From Ischnura elegans (taxonomy: Eukaryota; Arthropoda; Insecta; Odonata; Coenagrionidae), in contig NC_060249.1 of the NCBI RefSeq assembly GCF_921293095.1, forward strand, positions 77,635,907 to 77,699,906: a DNA stretch of 64,000 nucleotides, written 5' to 3'. Each line of letters opens with the position of its first letter. Position 1 is the first letter of the stretch. Below the pieces are notes generated by a model. That model saw only the letters and a list, made by a program, of their open reading frames with translations. It was not told the DNA's origin and did no database searches. This document shows, piece after piece, positions 1-12,500 of the stretch. Position numbers and translations under genes: made by a program.

Positions 1-571
1 TTTTAAACTCAAACAAACCATAATGGGTATGCCATTCCAGGGCGTACGAAAATTCCCCGCCAATTTTTAAGGATTTGATTTCACGAAATATTTATCTCAT
101 GCTCAAGAATCCATTCATATTGCTTCTCTAATGAGGCTGAAGGCAAAGAGGGAGGACTTTATTCATATAAATACAGCTCTCGTTAAGTTGAAATATCTCG
201 ATAGTCCTCAAATTTCTCGGGGAAGAAAGATGCCTTGGTAATTCAACTGGCTAAAGCATTTGACTGGAAATCGGGGGATCCGGGTTCGAATCCCAGTCAA
301 GGCAAATGATTTTTTCGTGGTGGATTTTTTGCACAATTTGTGCATTGCAGGTGATTCCGTAAAGATATTACCGTGACTAGTCCCAGTAAACTTAAATTGA
401 AATATCTTTTCATTCTGAGCATTTCCTTTGGCCATATTATTCCCCTAATGTCATGATCAGTTACTTGTGTCCTCTCTAGTGTATGATGCATTTTGTTTTT
501 ATACAAAAAATCAACATAAATTTTTATATGTACATATATGTCTCTAAACTTTTCAATATCATCTCATATAG
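1..571 (+). other. Last intron of the zyxin-family gene (3' part)
   Basis: The stretch before the LIM exon is intronic. It ends in a plausible acceptor (pyrimidine-rich tract, then AG at 570-571). Its only recognisable content is one solitary tRNA-derived SINE at 199-396. No coding exon is seen in the rest. Confidence 0.6.
199..396 (+). mobile_element. Solitary tRNA-derived SINE (family A)
   Basis: A 198-bp insertion lies between two copies of TTGAAATATCT (188-198 and 397-407), an 11-bp target-site duplication. Positions 232-303 fold like a tRNA: D-arm, anticodon arm and a T-arm with GGTTCGAATCC, closed by a GCCTTGG/CAAGGC acceptor stem. The family is the same as the units at 11376-13876 and 57863-58448, but this copy is diverged and has only about 200 bp, without the roughly 125-bp spacer seen in the tandem units. 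The 3' tail ends near the AGTAAACTT that matches GTATACTTT in the array. Confidence 0.85.
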
Positions 572-703
572 GACTGTGGATTGGTGTTATCATCTGAAGC
601 TGAAGGCAGGGGATGCTATCCATTGGATGACCATGTACTCTGCAAGAGTTGCAATGCTAAGAGAGTTCAAGCATTGACATCCCACATGACCACTGAGTTG
701 TAG
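572..703 (+). CDS. Zyx: Zyxin/LPP/TRIP6-family LIM protein, terminal coding exon
   Basis: The exon encodes 43 residues and a TAG stop. It starts DCGLVLSSEAEGRGCYPLDD, continues HVLCKSCNAKRVQAL and ends TSHMTTEL. This is the second half of a C-terminal LIM domain, with the zinc ligands C-x2-C and the final C-x2-C, plus the CYPLD-HVLCKSCN signature and -TEL tail of the zyxin/LPP/TRIP6 group. These proteins are focal-adhesion and junction adaptors linking actin regulators to adhesion sites and can shuttle to the nucleus. The acceptor AG lies at 570-571 and reading is in frame from 572. Upstream exons with the proline-rich part and the other LIM domains are outside the window. LPP-like versus zyxin-like cannot be separated here; most arthropods carry a single zyxin gene. 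Confidence 0.82.
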   Translation, partial: DCGLVLSSEAEGRGCYPLDDHVLCKSCNAKRVQALTSHMTTEL

Positions 704-2425
704 CTTAGTCTGGATTCATTGGTGAAGGAAAGTCTTTTTTTTTGGGTAATTTGTAAGGCTCTTAGTTGCCAAATGCATACTGCTTGCCTGTATTATTGAG
801 TGAATTCCTGTTAGAGATAAGTAAGCATCTGAAGTAGGTTAGTTGCTATGTGATACTCATTTTAATGATGCAAATGATGTGCTTGTAAATATATATTTGG
901 TGTAAATTTTACAATTTTATTTATATCCAATGTTTGTATCTGTGGCTGTATTGCTATGAAAATCAAATACACCTACTGCTGTTTAAGATTCACTGGTATA
1001 TTTTTGGAGTATGTTCGCCAAAACCCCTCCTATGGTATATGAAGTATCAGGACGTATTTATTCTCCTAACCTTGATAGAACGTAAGAGTGGTGTCTCTTG
1101 CAGAGACTTCCAAAGTTTACTGACTTAGTACTTTTCTTGGTCCTGCGATTTTCAGTAGGTAACCTCAAATTGAATCTTATTGTGAAACTGATCAGACTTT
1201 ATTATTTCATGTTACATTAATAACAGTTGTCCAAGGCATAAATAAATTATCTTTAGTAATTTTTTTCCTGTTTGAGGCGGAATTTGTTGCTAGAGCTCTC
1301 TAACTAGAGTTCTCTACATTGGACTCGGAAGTAGCTTTCTTAAGATATGGTTCACCATGCAGCATGATATTACTATGTATTTTGACTATCTGTGGTGCTG
1401 GAAAATGTAATGTCATAAGTACAAATCTTATTTCTCAATGATTTCTTGAATTGATATACAGCATTATTAGTAGTATTTTCACTGACAATGATGATTCTAC
1501 CTAAGAACCCCAAAATATATAGTCATGAAAGAATTCCGTATTGCAGACAATTCAGTAAGTTTTGAATCAATGTGGGTGTCCCATATCCCCAATAATATCA
1601 AGAAATTTAAGTAAGCTTGTTTCTAGCCAGTTGTTGGCTGGAAAATTGCAGATGGGTTTGTGTCCTCTATAATTGAGGAAATGTTGTGTACCGATTTCTC
1701 AGCATAAATGGGTAATTGGTACTCTCGCACCCACAGACTTATATTGCAAGCTCCTAAAATTTAGTGGAAGAGCCTTTGAGATTCAATCATCAATTTGTAG
1801 CAATATAATACAGCATAATTCTGTTACAATGTCTCATATGGGACTCCATGCATTAATTTTTAATCTATCATCAGAACTTATTATGCTGAATTTCTATAAA
1901 GTAATGCATGAAAACTCTTAGAACAAAAAAGAGTTTATGTACTCCAAAATGACAGGTCTCCTCTGTTTTTCAATCTGCTCTACAGTGTTTTTGTTTAATT
2001 GAACATGAAGTCATTTTTACCAAAGTGTGTATTCTATGATATGTACTATTGTAGCATTTAGGTGAAACCTGGTTATATGAGGCACTGAAAATATCTAGAG
2101 GGTTTAATACAAGTTAATATACTTCATAATAGCAAGTCAGGGAAATTTGGTACACCAAGTGTTTGGCATATGAAAAAATAAATTTACCCCTCTTCAAAAA
2201 ATGGACTAAGTTGCATGAAATACAGCTATATACCTGTATACAAAAACTTGCCTACAAGGTACCGTAGGACAACATGTGATGTGAAGAAGGATAAATAACT
2301 ATGAGTGACTTCATGGACTTTCTAACCATCATTTTGACAGGTCTTGGTCCTTAAACCCTTTCATGTCAAACGTCTGGTGGAGCATGATGAGCATTTTCAC
2401 ATGCAGAAGACCTAAAGTTGGGTGT
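704..2425. other. 3' UTR of the zyxin-family gene and intergenic DNA
   Basis: AT-rich sequence with only short chance open frames. The first 550 bases are probably 3' UTR. Nothing else is recognised before the hAT-type MITE at 2434. Confidence 0.5.
1241..1246 (+). terminator. Polyadenylation signal AATAAA, zyxin-family gene
   Basis: AATAAA lies about 540 nt after the TAG stop, in AT-rich sequence consistent with a 3' UTR. It is the first canonical hexamer in a suitable position. No cDNA evidence is available. Confidence 0.5.
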
Positions 2426-2433
2426 AGCTGGTG

Positions 2434-2702
2434 CAGTGGTGTAGCCAGGCATTTCGTTCGGGGGGGGGGGGGGGGGGGGGAATCCAAAACCAGGGGAGAA
2501 AAATGTTTGAAAAACAGGGCACGAAGTAATGGGTTTTAAATTAATTTTAACGCTTATCATACTCGAAAAAAACTTCATTTTTCAAAGAAATATTTTGTAA
2601 ATTAACGAATTTTCAATATTTTGTTTACTTTTATGATGCGAAGTAACTGTTTTTTATATTTTGAGGGGGCCCTGACCCCCTCCCCCCCTGGCTACACCAC
2701 TG
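2434..2702. mobile_element. hAT-type MITE with G-run
   Basis: Terminal inverted repeats CAGTGGTGTAGCCAG and CTGGCTACACCACTG bound 269 bp. They are flanked by an 8-bp direct duplication AGCTGGTG (2426-2433 and 2703-2710), the size made by hAT transposases. A run of about 20 G lies just inside the left end and a C-rich run inside the right. No transposase is encoded. Confidence 0.85.
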
Positions 2703-2710
2703 AGCTGGTG

Positions 2711-3537
2711 TGCAACGGCTATAGCTGGTATGCAGAAGGGAAGCATCGGCTCTAGCTGACGTCAGTTCATTTGTGTAGAAGAATCCACACTGGCTAGAGC
2801 CGACCTTTGGTTTTTTGGGCATGACAATGCTTGTTGTCTAGAGCCGCCAGTATTGGGAAAATTCATTTCATGGAGGAATTTAATTCGTTAAGGTAGGTCC
2901 ATTGGCGTAATGGCATTCCGACATGACATTCGTCATTGCCTATTTAGATACGAAAATGCGAGGCAGTGAAAATCATGCTATCAGCAACTGCATATTTGGC
3001 CTCTTCTTCTCACTATCATTTAATTTCATCTTACTATCCCATGCTGTACTGTCATTAATATGTTTAGATCAACTTCGATTTCCTCCATTTTTCGAACTTC
3101 CACAAGTATCGTCCCCAGTGCGTTCCCTAAAGAAGTAGGGTCAAGTAGGGTGACACTCCCATTAAACTACACAATCGTCAACAATGAACGCATCGGGACC
3201 ACAAATTTAGAGAATCCCTTCTCCAAGTGCCTCAATAGAAATGATTTTGTAACTAAAATGCTTGAATAGTGGCACAAGTTCAGTGAATATTTAGATTTCA
3301 TTTCGTTATGTATTAATAGTTCAGCTTAAGTAACTCAAACACGAACCCTGCCAATTTGAATTTGAGAGCATCCTAAATATCGGCTTTCAATTGTTTTGTT
3401 TTGATCCTCGCTCGTGCAGAGGGCGAAAAAATCGTTTCTCCTGCATTTCGTGATATGGGCGCATGCTGCTAGTTGCCGGTGTTAATAGTGATTAACCGTT
3501 AATATAGGACCCATAATCTTCTAGCTAGTTTTTAGTA
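2711..3537. other. PHB2 upstream region
   Basis: An 830-bp gap holding the presumed PHB2 promoter and 5' UTR. A palindromic TGACGTCA lies near 2758-2765. No TATA box or other gene can be supported. The short open frames here show no protein-like content. Confidence 0.4.
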
Positions 3538-6500
3538 ATGGCTCAAAGTAAGCTTAATGACCTGGCTGGAAAGTTGGGGAATACCCCTAAAGGAGTTGGT
3601 ACTGGGTTAAAGGTTCTAGCTGCCCTTGGTGTTGCTGCTTATGGTGCAAGTCAGGCAATGTACACAGGTAAAATGTTACATAAATGCAAACTGTGTTGCT
3701 CTATCAGTTTTATGGTATTGTTGCACAAGTGTTTCAATTCCTACATGTTCAATTACGGAATCTCTGTTCTTATCGTATGCGTGACGAAATCTTTTGTTGA
3801 TGTTGCTCAGTATGTCGCTGATATTTTACATCTCCTCATTAGTTGAAGGTGGTCACCGAGCTATCATCTTTAGTAGGTTAGGTGGTGTTCAGCCTTATGT
3901 ATATGCCGAAGGTCTTCATTTTCGTATCCCATGGCTGCAGTACCCCATCATTTATGATATAAGGTGTGTAAAACTGATAGCAATCAACTCTTATTTAGCT
4001 TGTCGTTTTTCTGTTTATTACTCTAAGTATTATTTATAGGTCGAGGCCGAGGAAGATCTCATCACCTACCGGAAGCAAGGACTTGCAAATGGTTAACATT
4101 TCACTTCGAGTTCTTTCTCGACCGGACGCGGATCAAATTCCCATTATGTACCGACAATTAGGCCTGGATTACGATGAGAAAGTGTTACCATCCATCTGCA
4201 ATGAAGTACTGAAGAGTGTGGTGGCGAAATTCAATGCATCGCAGCTTATTACTCAACGACAACAAGTTAGTATATAGCATCAAATTTTTCTAGTGTCTCT
4301 GTCACTTTAATTTTAAATACGACGGTGGTTATTGGTAGTTTTCATGTACCTAACTTGTTATCTAGTCGACAAGTTATACGCAAAGTCATTGGAATTCGAT
4401 ATTTGTTGGGACACTTGTTCTCCAAAAGAAAGTTATTGTCAAGCATAGTGTTGCTTTTATCAGTTTTACTGGTTTACGTAAAAAGTAAAGTTAATTGTTA
4501 CACTCTATTTACTTCTTCTTAGTCGTTTAACAGAGTAATCTTGATAAATTCGTTTAAGTATGTGCTACTAGTCAAATTTTCGTTTCAGGTTTCTTTGCTG
4601 GTTCGAAGAGAACTTACTGAGCGAGCCCGAGATTTCAACATGATTCTTGATGATGTATCAATTACAGAACTGAGTTTTGGAAAGGAGTATACCGCAGCTG
4701 TTGAAGCTAAGCAGGTGAGTATAGCTGTTAAATAGTGGTTAATGCGTGAGCCAGAGTGATAATATTTATTGGGTAACACATTACTCTCAGAATAGTCTTC
4801 TTCATCTATATGGCCTTTAATCAATAAATCTCATGCTTGTACTCGATCCAAACAGAAATTTTTACTTTTTTACAAGCTGAGCAAGTAGGATGGGATATGT
4901 TAAACTGAGGATAAATAATTATGAATTTTAGGAGGGTTGAGATCTTCTGATAGTTGCTTTTGAAAGGGATTCAAAATAATCCTGTGATAAGGATTTAAGC
5001 TAATCCTTCATAATTTGTTGGTTTTACAATGTGGAGATCATGGTTCAAATCCACGTTTTGAGCCATCAAATATTTTAATAAATGATTTTATAGAGAAATG
5101 GACATTATACATTGTACGGTGTCATCAATGAGCTTTGCGTTAATTTTTTCCAGAATTGGTGTCTGAAAGCATGTGGCTTAGGAACTACTTGAAGACGTCT
5201 GTCTTCTAAAATTTTGTCCTTGTAATGCTCTCATACAACCGGAAATTTTTAAAACTATAAGCCCCTTATCCTAGGAAAATTAATCATATCAGTTGCATTG
5301 TGGCAATGCACTAAAGACCCAATTGTGAATTTTACCCCATAATCGCCAAAGTATGCTTCAACCATGTCTCACCTAGAATGGAGTATATGTACACTCATCT
5401 GGACATCTGTGAAAACAGTGGACATATTGGGAATTGAAACTGCCTGAGGGCACAATGTTTTGGTGGTGTAGTAGGTAAGAATAATGGAGGTTCCACAGAT
5501 CAAGTCTTGGTGATGGATTCTTTTATACTGCACACTCATTGTGGACATTTTTCTGATCTTTAAACTTAGCAAAAGGTAGCATTAGGTCCAGAGGATATTG
5601 CATGGCTATTAAATTCTTAAGTGATAATTTGTTTGCTGAAATTCAACTCCTTTCTTGCATCGTCTAGCCCTGCTTCAGTGCCCCATTATATGCATTTCTG
5701 ATTCATCACGGCCTATTCCTCCTGAAGATTATTGGGAAAAATTAGCACTTGGGTCTATTGTGGGTTGTCGTAATCCGACGGAAAAGATTAATTACCCTGG
5801 TATTAGGGTTTTTAGAAGTTTTAAAAATCCCGTTTGTATGAGAGCATTACAAGGACAAAATTTTGTAAGACAGACTTCTAGTCCCCACTTTCAGATGCTG
5901 ATGAGCCATGCATTAATTCTTTCCGCCACTGTACATATTTATTTACGTGACTTGCCCATTTCTGCTTTTGTACACTGAATAGGCAAAAATTATGATGCTT
6001 TAATAGGCCAAGATTTTCTCTGTCTAATGGAGATAGTGGACTTTTAAGGGTGAGAAAAAGTCTAGGAAAATGGAAACATATATGTATCTAACTAATCATT
6101 TTGATTTATTTCTCCTTCATCTTAATTATATTAATTTTTTGGTGAAGTATAAGTAGTATGAGGAAAAAACTTAGGAATTCAATTGGACTCCCAAGTGTAG
6201 ATGACTATAGGAAAATCATGGTAAATTTGAACCTCGGGTTGTTGTTCCTTTCTCCATTTTGATTTTTGTACTGACATTGTTATAGCAATGCTCTTTAAAA
6301 CTTATCAAATATGGTTACTGATTGTCATTCTCCCAATTTAAAAAATATTTTTCTTTAATTTCTATCAAAGGACTCATTATTGTAGGAGATAATCTTTTTT
6401 CAATTTCCGAATGAATTTTATTGTTAATTTTTTTGAGTTAATTTTATATCTAATTCTACTGAAAATTTGATGTTTATTTTTTTCTATAGGTGGCTCAACA

Positions 6501-9500
6501 AGAGGCTCAACGTGCTGCCTTTGTGGTCGAACGAGCCAAGCAGGAGAGGCAACAAAAAATAGTCCAGGCTGAGGGAGAGGCTGAAGCAGCTAGAATGATA
6601 TCCTTTTCACACTCATGATTTATTTTATGTACAGTGAGTCCTCGTTTAACGTCACTTACCGTTCCTGAAATATGTGACGATAAACGAAATGACGTTAATC
6701 GAAGCATAATATCCCATAAGAAACAATGTAAAAAGTGAAAATCAGCTCCTAGACCTCACAATTCCTACGCGAAAAAAATGTTAGCGTATCATATCTGGGG
6801 CATTTTTTTACGGTGGGAATGCCAAACTATGGCATAAATACGAGTTCCTGTCTTCATCGACGACAATAGCAGCAGTGACGTAAATCCTCCTCCATTTTTG
6901 TACCTTCCCGCATTTTCTTTTCGGCTTCGCTATGGTGGTCGCCCGGGCGAGCGTCGCCTGGGCATCATCCAAGGTTCTTGGAGTTCAGTCTAAGAACCTT
7001 GGGCATCATCATCGCTAAAACATCGTCGCAGTTACAGGAACCAAAATTATTGTGAACTCGGAGAAAAAAGTGACGACAAAAACTCCGAGTTCTACACGGA
7101 AAAATGCCTTGAAATCACTTTTTAGGTTCCTGAAAACCATTATGTCAAGTTAAACCTTGCGCACCTACGCAAGAATACATTTTGCAGAAATTTTTGCTAA
7201 AACCGTAATCGCAATGAGGAACTTGCATGGGTCGTAGATTGCTCTAAAAACTATTTTGAATAAGTCAAATGGATACATTAGCTCGAAAAAATACCTTCAG
7301 TTTCTCCATTCAACATCAAAAGAAATAAAAAAAATTTCATTTAAAATCGAGAAAAATTTCTCTGAGCCGACCACTGCACGAAAACACCCGAGCGTTGCCG
7401 AGGCCAGGCTTGACGTCATAGGTGCCTAAACAACCGTAGGGAGTAGGGAAATACGCTGAGCGCATGGTGTAAAATTTGTTTTGAGGGAGTATTTAGCCGC
7501 TCATCGTCACTTTATTTTGGTCTGTTATTCTTGGGTAAGTTTTCCTATTGCTATTGTGCCTAGATTATTACTTGGGATATTAATAATGCGGCATCGGGAT
7601 GATGAAGTACAAGCGTTTCACTTCGTATGTTTTAGTGATCGGAAAAATGGATGATAACGTTGCCACTCGTTCGAATAGTACACCTGAAATTCATCAACAC
7701 CTACACAATACCCCGCAAGCCGCCTAAAAGGCATGTGGCATGGGGTGTTAGGACACCAGCCTTTTTTTAGGACATCAAAAATTGATGCCACGTCGACCCT
7801 CATGGAATTAGTTAAGACAAATTGCTATACGTCGGCGGCAAATCGAGTTGTAAAAGAAACTTGTAATACTGGAGGATAACGATCGTAAGCTGTGCTGTTG
7901 ACATTAGAGTAAGTTGTGCTGTTGAATTTGGCAACGCCGAATTAACGGAGAAGGTAGTCCTATCCGTCCTACAGTACGAATTCATAGCAAAACAGTCTGC
8001 ACACAATCCACATGTGAGATCGCGAATTGGTTCCGCTGCAAACACACACACAAGCTATAACCTATTTCAATAATATAGGTAAATCCATGAACAATATGCT
8101 CGCATATACCATAAAAATATAGTGGGAAATAGGCAAATACTCTTATCAAAAACTGGATGTCACTGTCACATTCATATATTCATCACGTACAACTTACAAT
8201 AACAGAACTCGTTATGATGCAAACAACTATTTATTCATTGATTGAAACCCTTAAATTAGCCGACACAGGTGACTTTTCTCAATATTCGTTGAAATAATGG
8301 AATAACAAACTTCACTCACAGTTTTTATTTCAATAGCGTGATTGTGAAATGTCATATCTACGGTGAACAACGGAGATTAGCACGCCACTGACAATTTTTA
8401 CACTACTGTTAGACATTTATCGATAGCATAATAGCACTTTTTACAATTCAATCACGATGGAACACTGATAACTCTTGGCTTGATTTTTCAACCTTGTCAA
8501 ACTTTTTGCATCACAACCACTGGCACTGTGATTATTAGCAGTAGCTTAACGGGAGATGTCACGTTGAAAATAACACTATTTGGGCACAAAAATGTTCCTA
8601 GATGTCTCCAATCAGCGAGCAAAAGTTGCATTGACTGGAATTCACCCCATAATACAAGTTCAGACAGTCCTAAACGACGAATTCTCCGGTACCTACGAAT
8701 AAACGGATGAAGCTGTTGTATATAAAAGCTAAGCGGGCATTAGTAGACATCAAAATCATTCTAATTACATACTTAAATGAATGATATGCCGTCAATAACA
8801 TCAACTAACAATAGGGAACTTGCATACATTTCAGATATAATCAATAACCCCAAAATTATATAAAAATATATGTTTGCTTACCTCGGTGAAAGTTTTTTTG
8901 TTATTTTATGAAGTGGTTTGCGATATTTAATGCATCAAAGTTCACGAGAATTTTCAAATGCAAGTGAGAAGCGAAAATGCCCGATGATTGGCTGGTAGAA
9001 AAGTGACGTCATAGTTCAGTACGAGGAGGCACGGCCATATTACTTGAATTGATTACATGCGATGGCGTGGTTATGATTCATTTATTGAAGTGCAGACGTA
9101 TCGGAGTTGTTCAGTGTGACTTCAGGGCTATTATTTGATCTATTTTCCCTCCATTGAAAGCGATAGATTGCGTAAAGATGAAGGAATACGGTTATTCCTA
9201 GTCTGATCCTAGCAAGCTTCCTGTTACTGATTCCATCATGATAACAGGGTATTTTAGTGAAACTGTAGACTTCGTCGGCGCGGAAAGTCGATGTCGAGAA
9301 ATGGAAAGGTAGCTGATGTGCATCTGAAATGTTTTATAGTTCATAAAAAAAGTGAGACTTGCGTATAATATTGGCGAAAGCGTATACTCATGTGAAATGT
9401 GTATTCTTTTGGCAGTCCGGTAGAGTCTTATGGTGAACTTATTTCCACCTCGAAGCTGTCGATGATACTTTCAACTTAAAAATACCTTGCCTGGAGGGCG

Positions 9501-12500
9501 ACAGGAAGCTCTGAGAAGCCAGACTATTAATTTTTCAATTTAGTAGCGATAATATAGACGAACTTCCAACACAATGTACCATCTTGTGACTCAAAACCCC
9601 GAAGCCACTTCCTATTCTACAGAAAGAATCGGTCAATCGCACTTCGATCAATATAATAAACACAACGTCTTCAGGTGTTAATAAGTTACTTTTGTAATGA
9701 AATCCTTCCTAAATTAGCATTAAAATGTGAATGTTTTCCAAACAGAGTCTTTAATACATTTTGGGAGCTTTTCTCACGATATATCTGAAACCTACTCTAA
9801 AGGGGGGAGCTAATCTTCATTGCGATCGGTTGTCACTTAAAAATTCCGTATCGGAAATCCTAGAGGGATGACCTTCGACGATGACCATGATCACCTGCAC
9901 TCTCACTATCACTAGAACCCGTGGTGAAAATATCATCCCAATCCTATTTCTATTTGGTTTTAACTGGGGAAAGAGCAAGATAGAACTGCACATTCTTTGG
10001 GCAACTTTGGGTTTGACTTTCCCTCAAACACCCCATTTCCCCTGTGGTGCACATCAGTTCTATCTTTATACGATGGCCTGACAACCTTTAAATGGATCCT
10101 TGGTTCATCCTGACAACCAACTAAATGGAAATTGCTGATCCACGCGTCTTCCTCTATCTCCACAGTTTCCAAATCAAGGGCCGCGGAACATTCCTCTTGT
10201 GACTCAACTTTTTCTGAAAAGCAAGCCGGCGTAGAATAAAACCAAAGAATGCTGCGATTCATTTTTTGTGACCACCTCTGGATTCCATTCTTTTTCCATC
10301 TAAAAATTCCTTTATCTTTCGGGGTAAACTATGGGACAAGATAATGTTTAAATATTTTCATTAATTTATAACAAAATAAAAGTTCTAAAAATACCCAAAA
10401 GCCATTTTATTAATCCGCACTGATGAGTGTAAATTAATGTGGAAGATGAATGCTGTAGACGTAGTGCAAGTTCATGAAATTGACAAAACGGCTAATTTTT
10501 CGGTGCGCGGAGTCATTTATTGCACAGGCCGTGTCTTATACATTTTTCAATTTTTTTGTAATAAAATAAATCAGAATTTAGGATAAAATTTCCTTTAAAA
10601 TGACGTATAGTTCATTATTATAGCATGCAGTAAAGCCAGGATATAAATTTGCAAAGTACAGCGGCTCATCATTTTGACGCCGACAGTAGAAGAAAACGCT
10701 GTCTTCTTGGCTGGCACTCGAATGCATGAGGATCAACGTTGCTCTATATTTTCATATTTCCTCCCTTGATTTTAAACATCATGGAATTTTCTATGTCCTT
10801 CCGTAACTAAAAATTGAACAAGTGCCATAAATAATTTGAGTCCATCGTAACCATCGAGAAACACCTATCTCGATTTTTGTTGTAAATTTGAGTTTTTATT
10901 CTACGGCGGCCGAATTATCGAAAAATCTCAGTTTCAAGTTATTCAGTCAATGAAATATGGAAATATTATTTATATTAAAGTTATCTTCGCTCACATAGCA
11001 CACGGGTTTATCATTCTGTTTATTATACTCTTATTTTTCCGTAACGCTCATCCCGACAGACGGCATACATTGAGGCTTTTCTTCTAATTTCCTCCGTGGG
11101 AATGCAGACGAAATTTTTTTCTGGGGTGTTATTGCACAGAGGAACAATGCACCACTTGTAATTTTTCCTTACTTCACCCATGTTCTCCTTTAAACGCAAC
11201 GTGGCTCTTCCAAACCTGCAGTTTGGGCTTGGATCTTGGACTCCTACTGAACTATGACGTCACGGCCAAATATTAGTGGGGGCGGTATTTTTTAGCCCGC
11301 GAAACTCGGGAGACTTTTGGGAGTCATTTTCTAGTGTATAAACTGAATTTTAAGCGGAGAAAAGTATATTGCGGTGCGAAAAATCCACAGAGGAAAAATC
11401 ATTCGCCTTGACCGGGATTCGAACCCGGATCCCTCGATTTCCGGCCGAGTGCTTTAGCCAGTTAAGCTACCGAGGCGTCATTCTCCCCTGTGGAAATTTG
11501 TGGACTTTACCGGACAAGGTGGTATGGACTGCTGAGCATATTATGCGGCTAGCAGTCCAGGTCGTGCGCATGGCGCCACAGCCGGAGAACAAAGCCCGAA
11601 CTTTGAACACTAGAGGTGTTCGCTCTGGACTTATGAAAGTATACCGGGACTAGCCACGGTGATAACTTTTTACGGAGTCACCCGCAATGCACAAATAGTG
11701 CGAAAAATCCACAGAGGAAAAATCATTCGCCTTGACCGGGATTCGAACCCGGATCCCTCGATTTCCGGCCGAGTGCTTTAGCCAGTTAAGCTACCGAGGC
11801 GTCATTCTCCCCTGTGGAAATTTGTGGACTTTACCGGACAAGGTGGTATGGACTGCTGAGCATATTATGCGGCTAGCAGTCCAGGTCGTGCGCATGGCGC
11901 CACAGCCGGAGAACAAAGCCCGAACTTTGAACACTAGAGGTGTTCGCTCTGGACTTATGAAAGTATACCGGGACTAGCCACGGTGATAACTTTTTACGGA
12001 GTCACCCGCAATGCACAAATAGTGCGAAAAATCCACAGAGGAAAAATCATTCGCCTTGACCGGGATTCGAACCCGGATCCCTCGATTTCCGGCCGAGTGC
12101 TTTAGCCAGTTAAGCTACCGAGGCGTCATTCTCCCCTGTGGAAATTTGTGGACTTTACCGGACAAGGTGGTATGGACTGCTGAGCATATTATGCGGCTAG
12201 CAGTCCAGGTCGTGCGCATGGCGCCACAGCCGGAGAACAAAGCCCGAACTTTGAACACTAGAGGTGTTCGCTCTGGACTTATGAAAGTATACCGGGACTA
12301 GCCACGGTGATAACTTTTTACGGAGTCACCCGCAATGCACAAATAGTGCGAAAAATCCACAGAGGAAAAATCATTCGCCTTGACCGGGATTCGAACCCGG
12401 ATCCCTCGATTTCCGGCCGAGTGCTTTAGCCAGTTAAGCTACCGAGGCGTCATTCTCCCCTGTGGAAATTTGTGGACTTTACCGGACAAGGTGGTATGGA

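Noticed and set aside
5655-5978. Protein-coding gene in PHB2 intron 4
   Set aside because: The 107-codon frame overlaps one arm of a foldback repeat, has no recognised domain and no splice or expression support.
6490-6618. PHB2 exon 5 ending at the stop near 6618
   Set aside because: It would truncate the protein within the coiled coil; the AT-AC junction restores the conserved C-terminus exactly.
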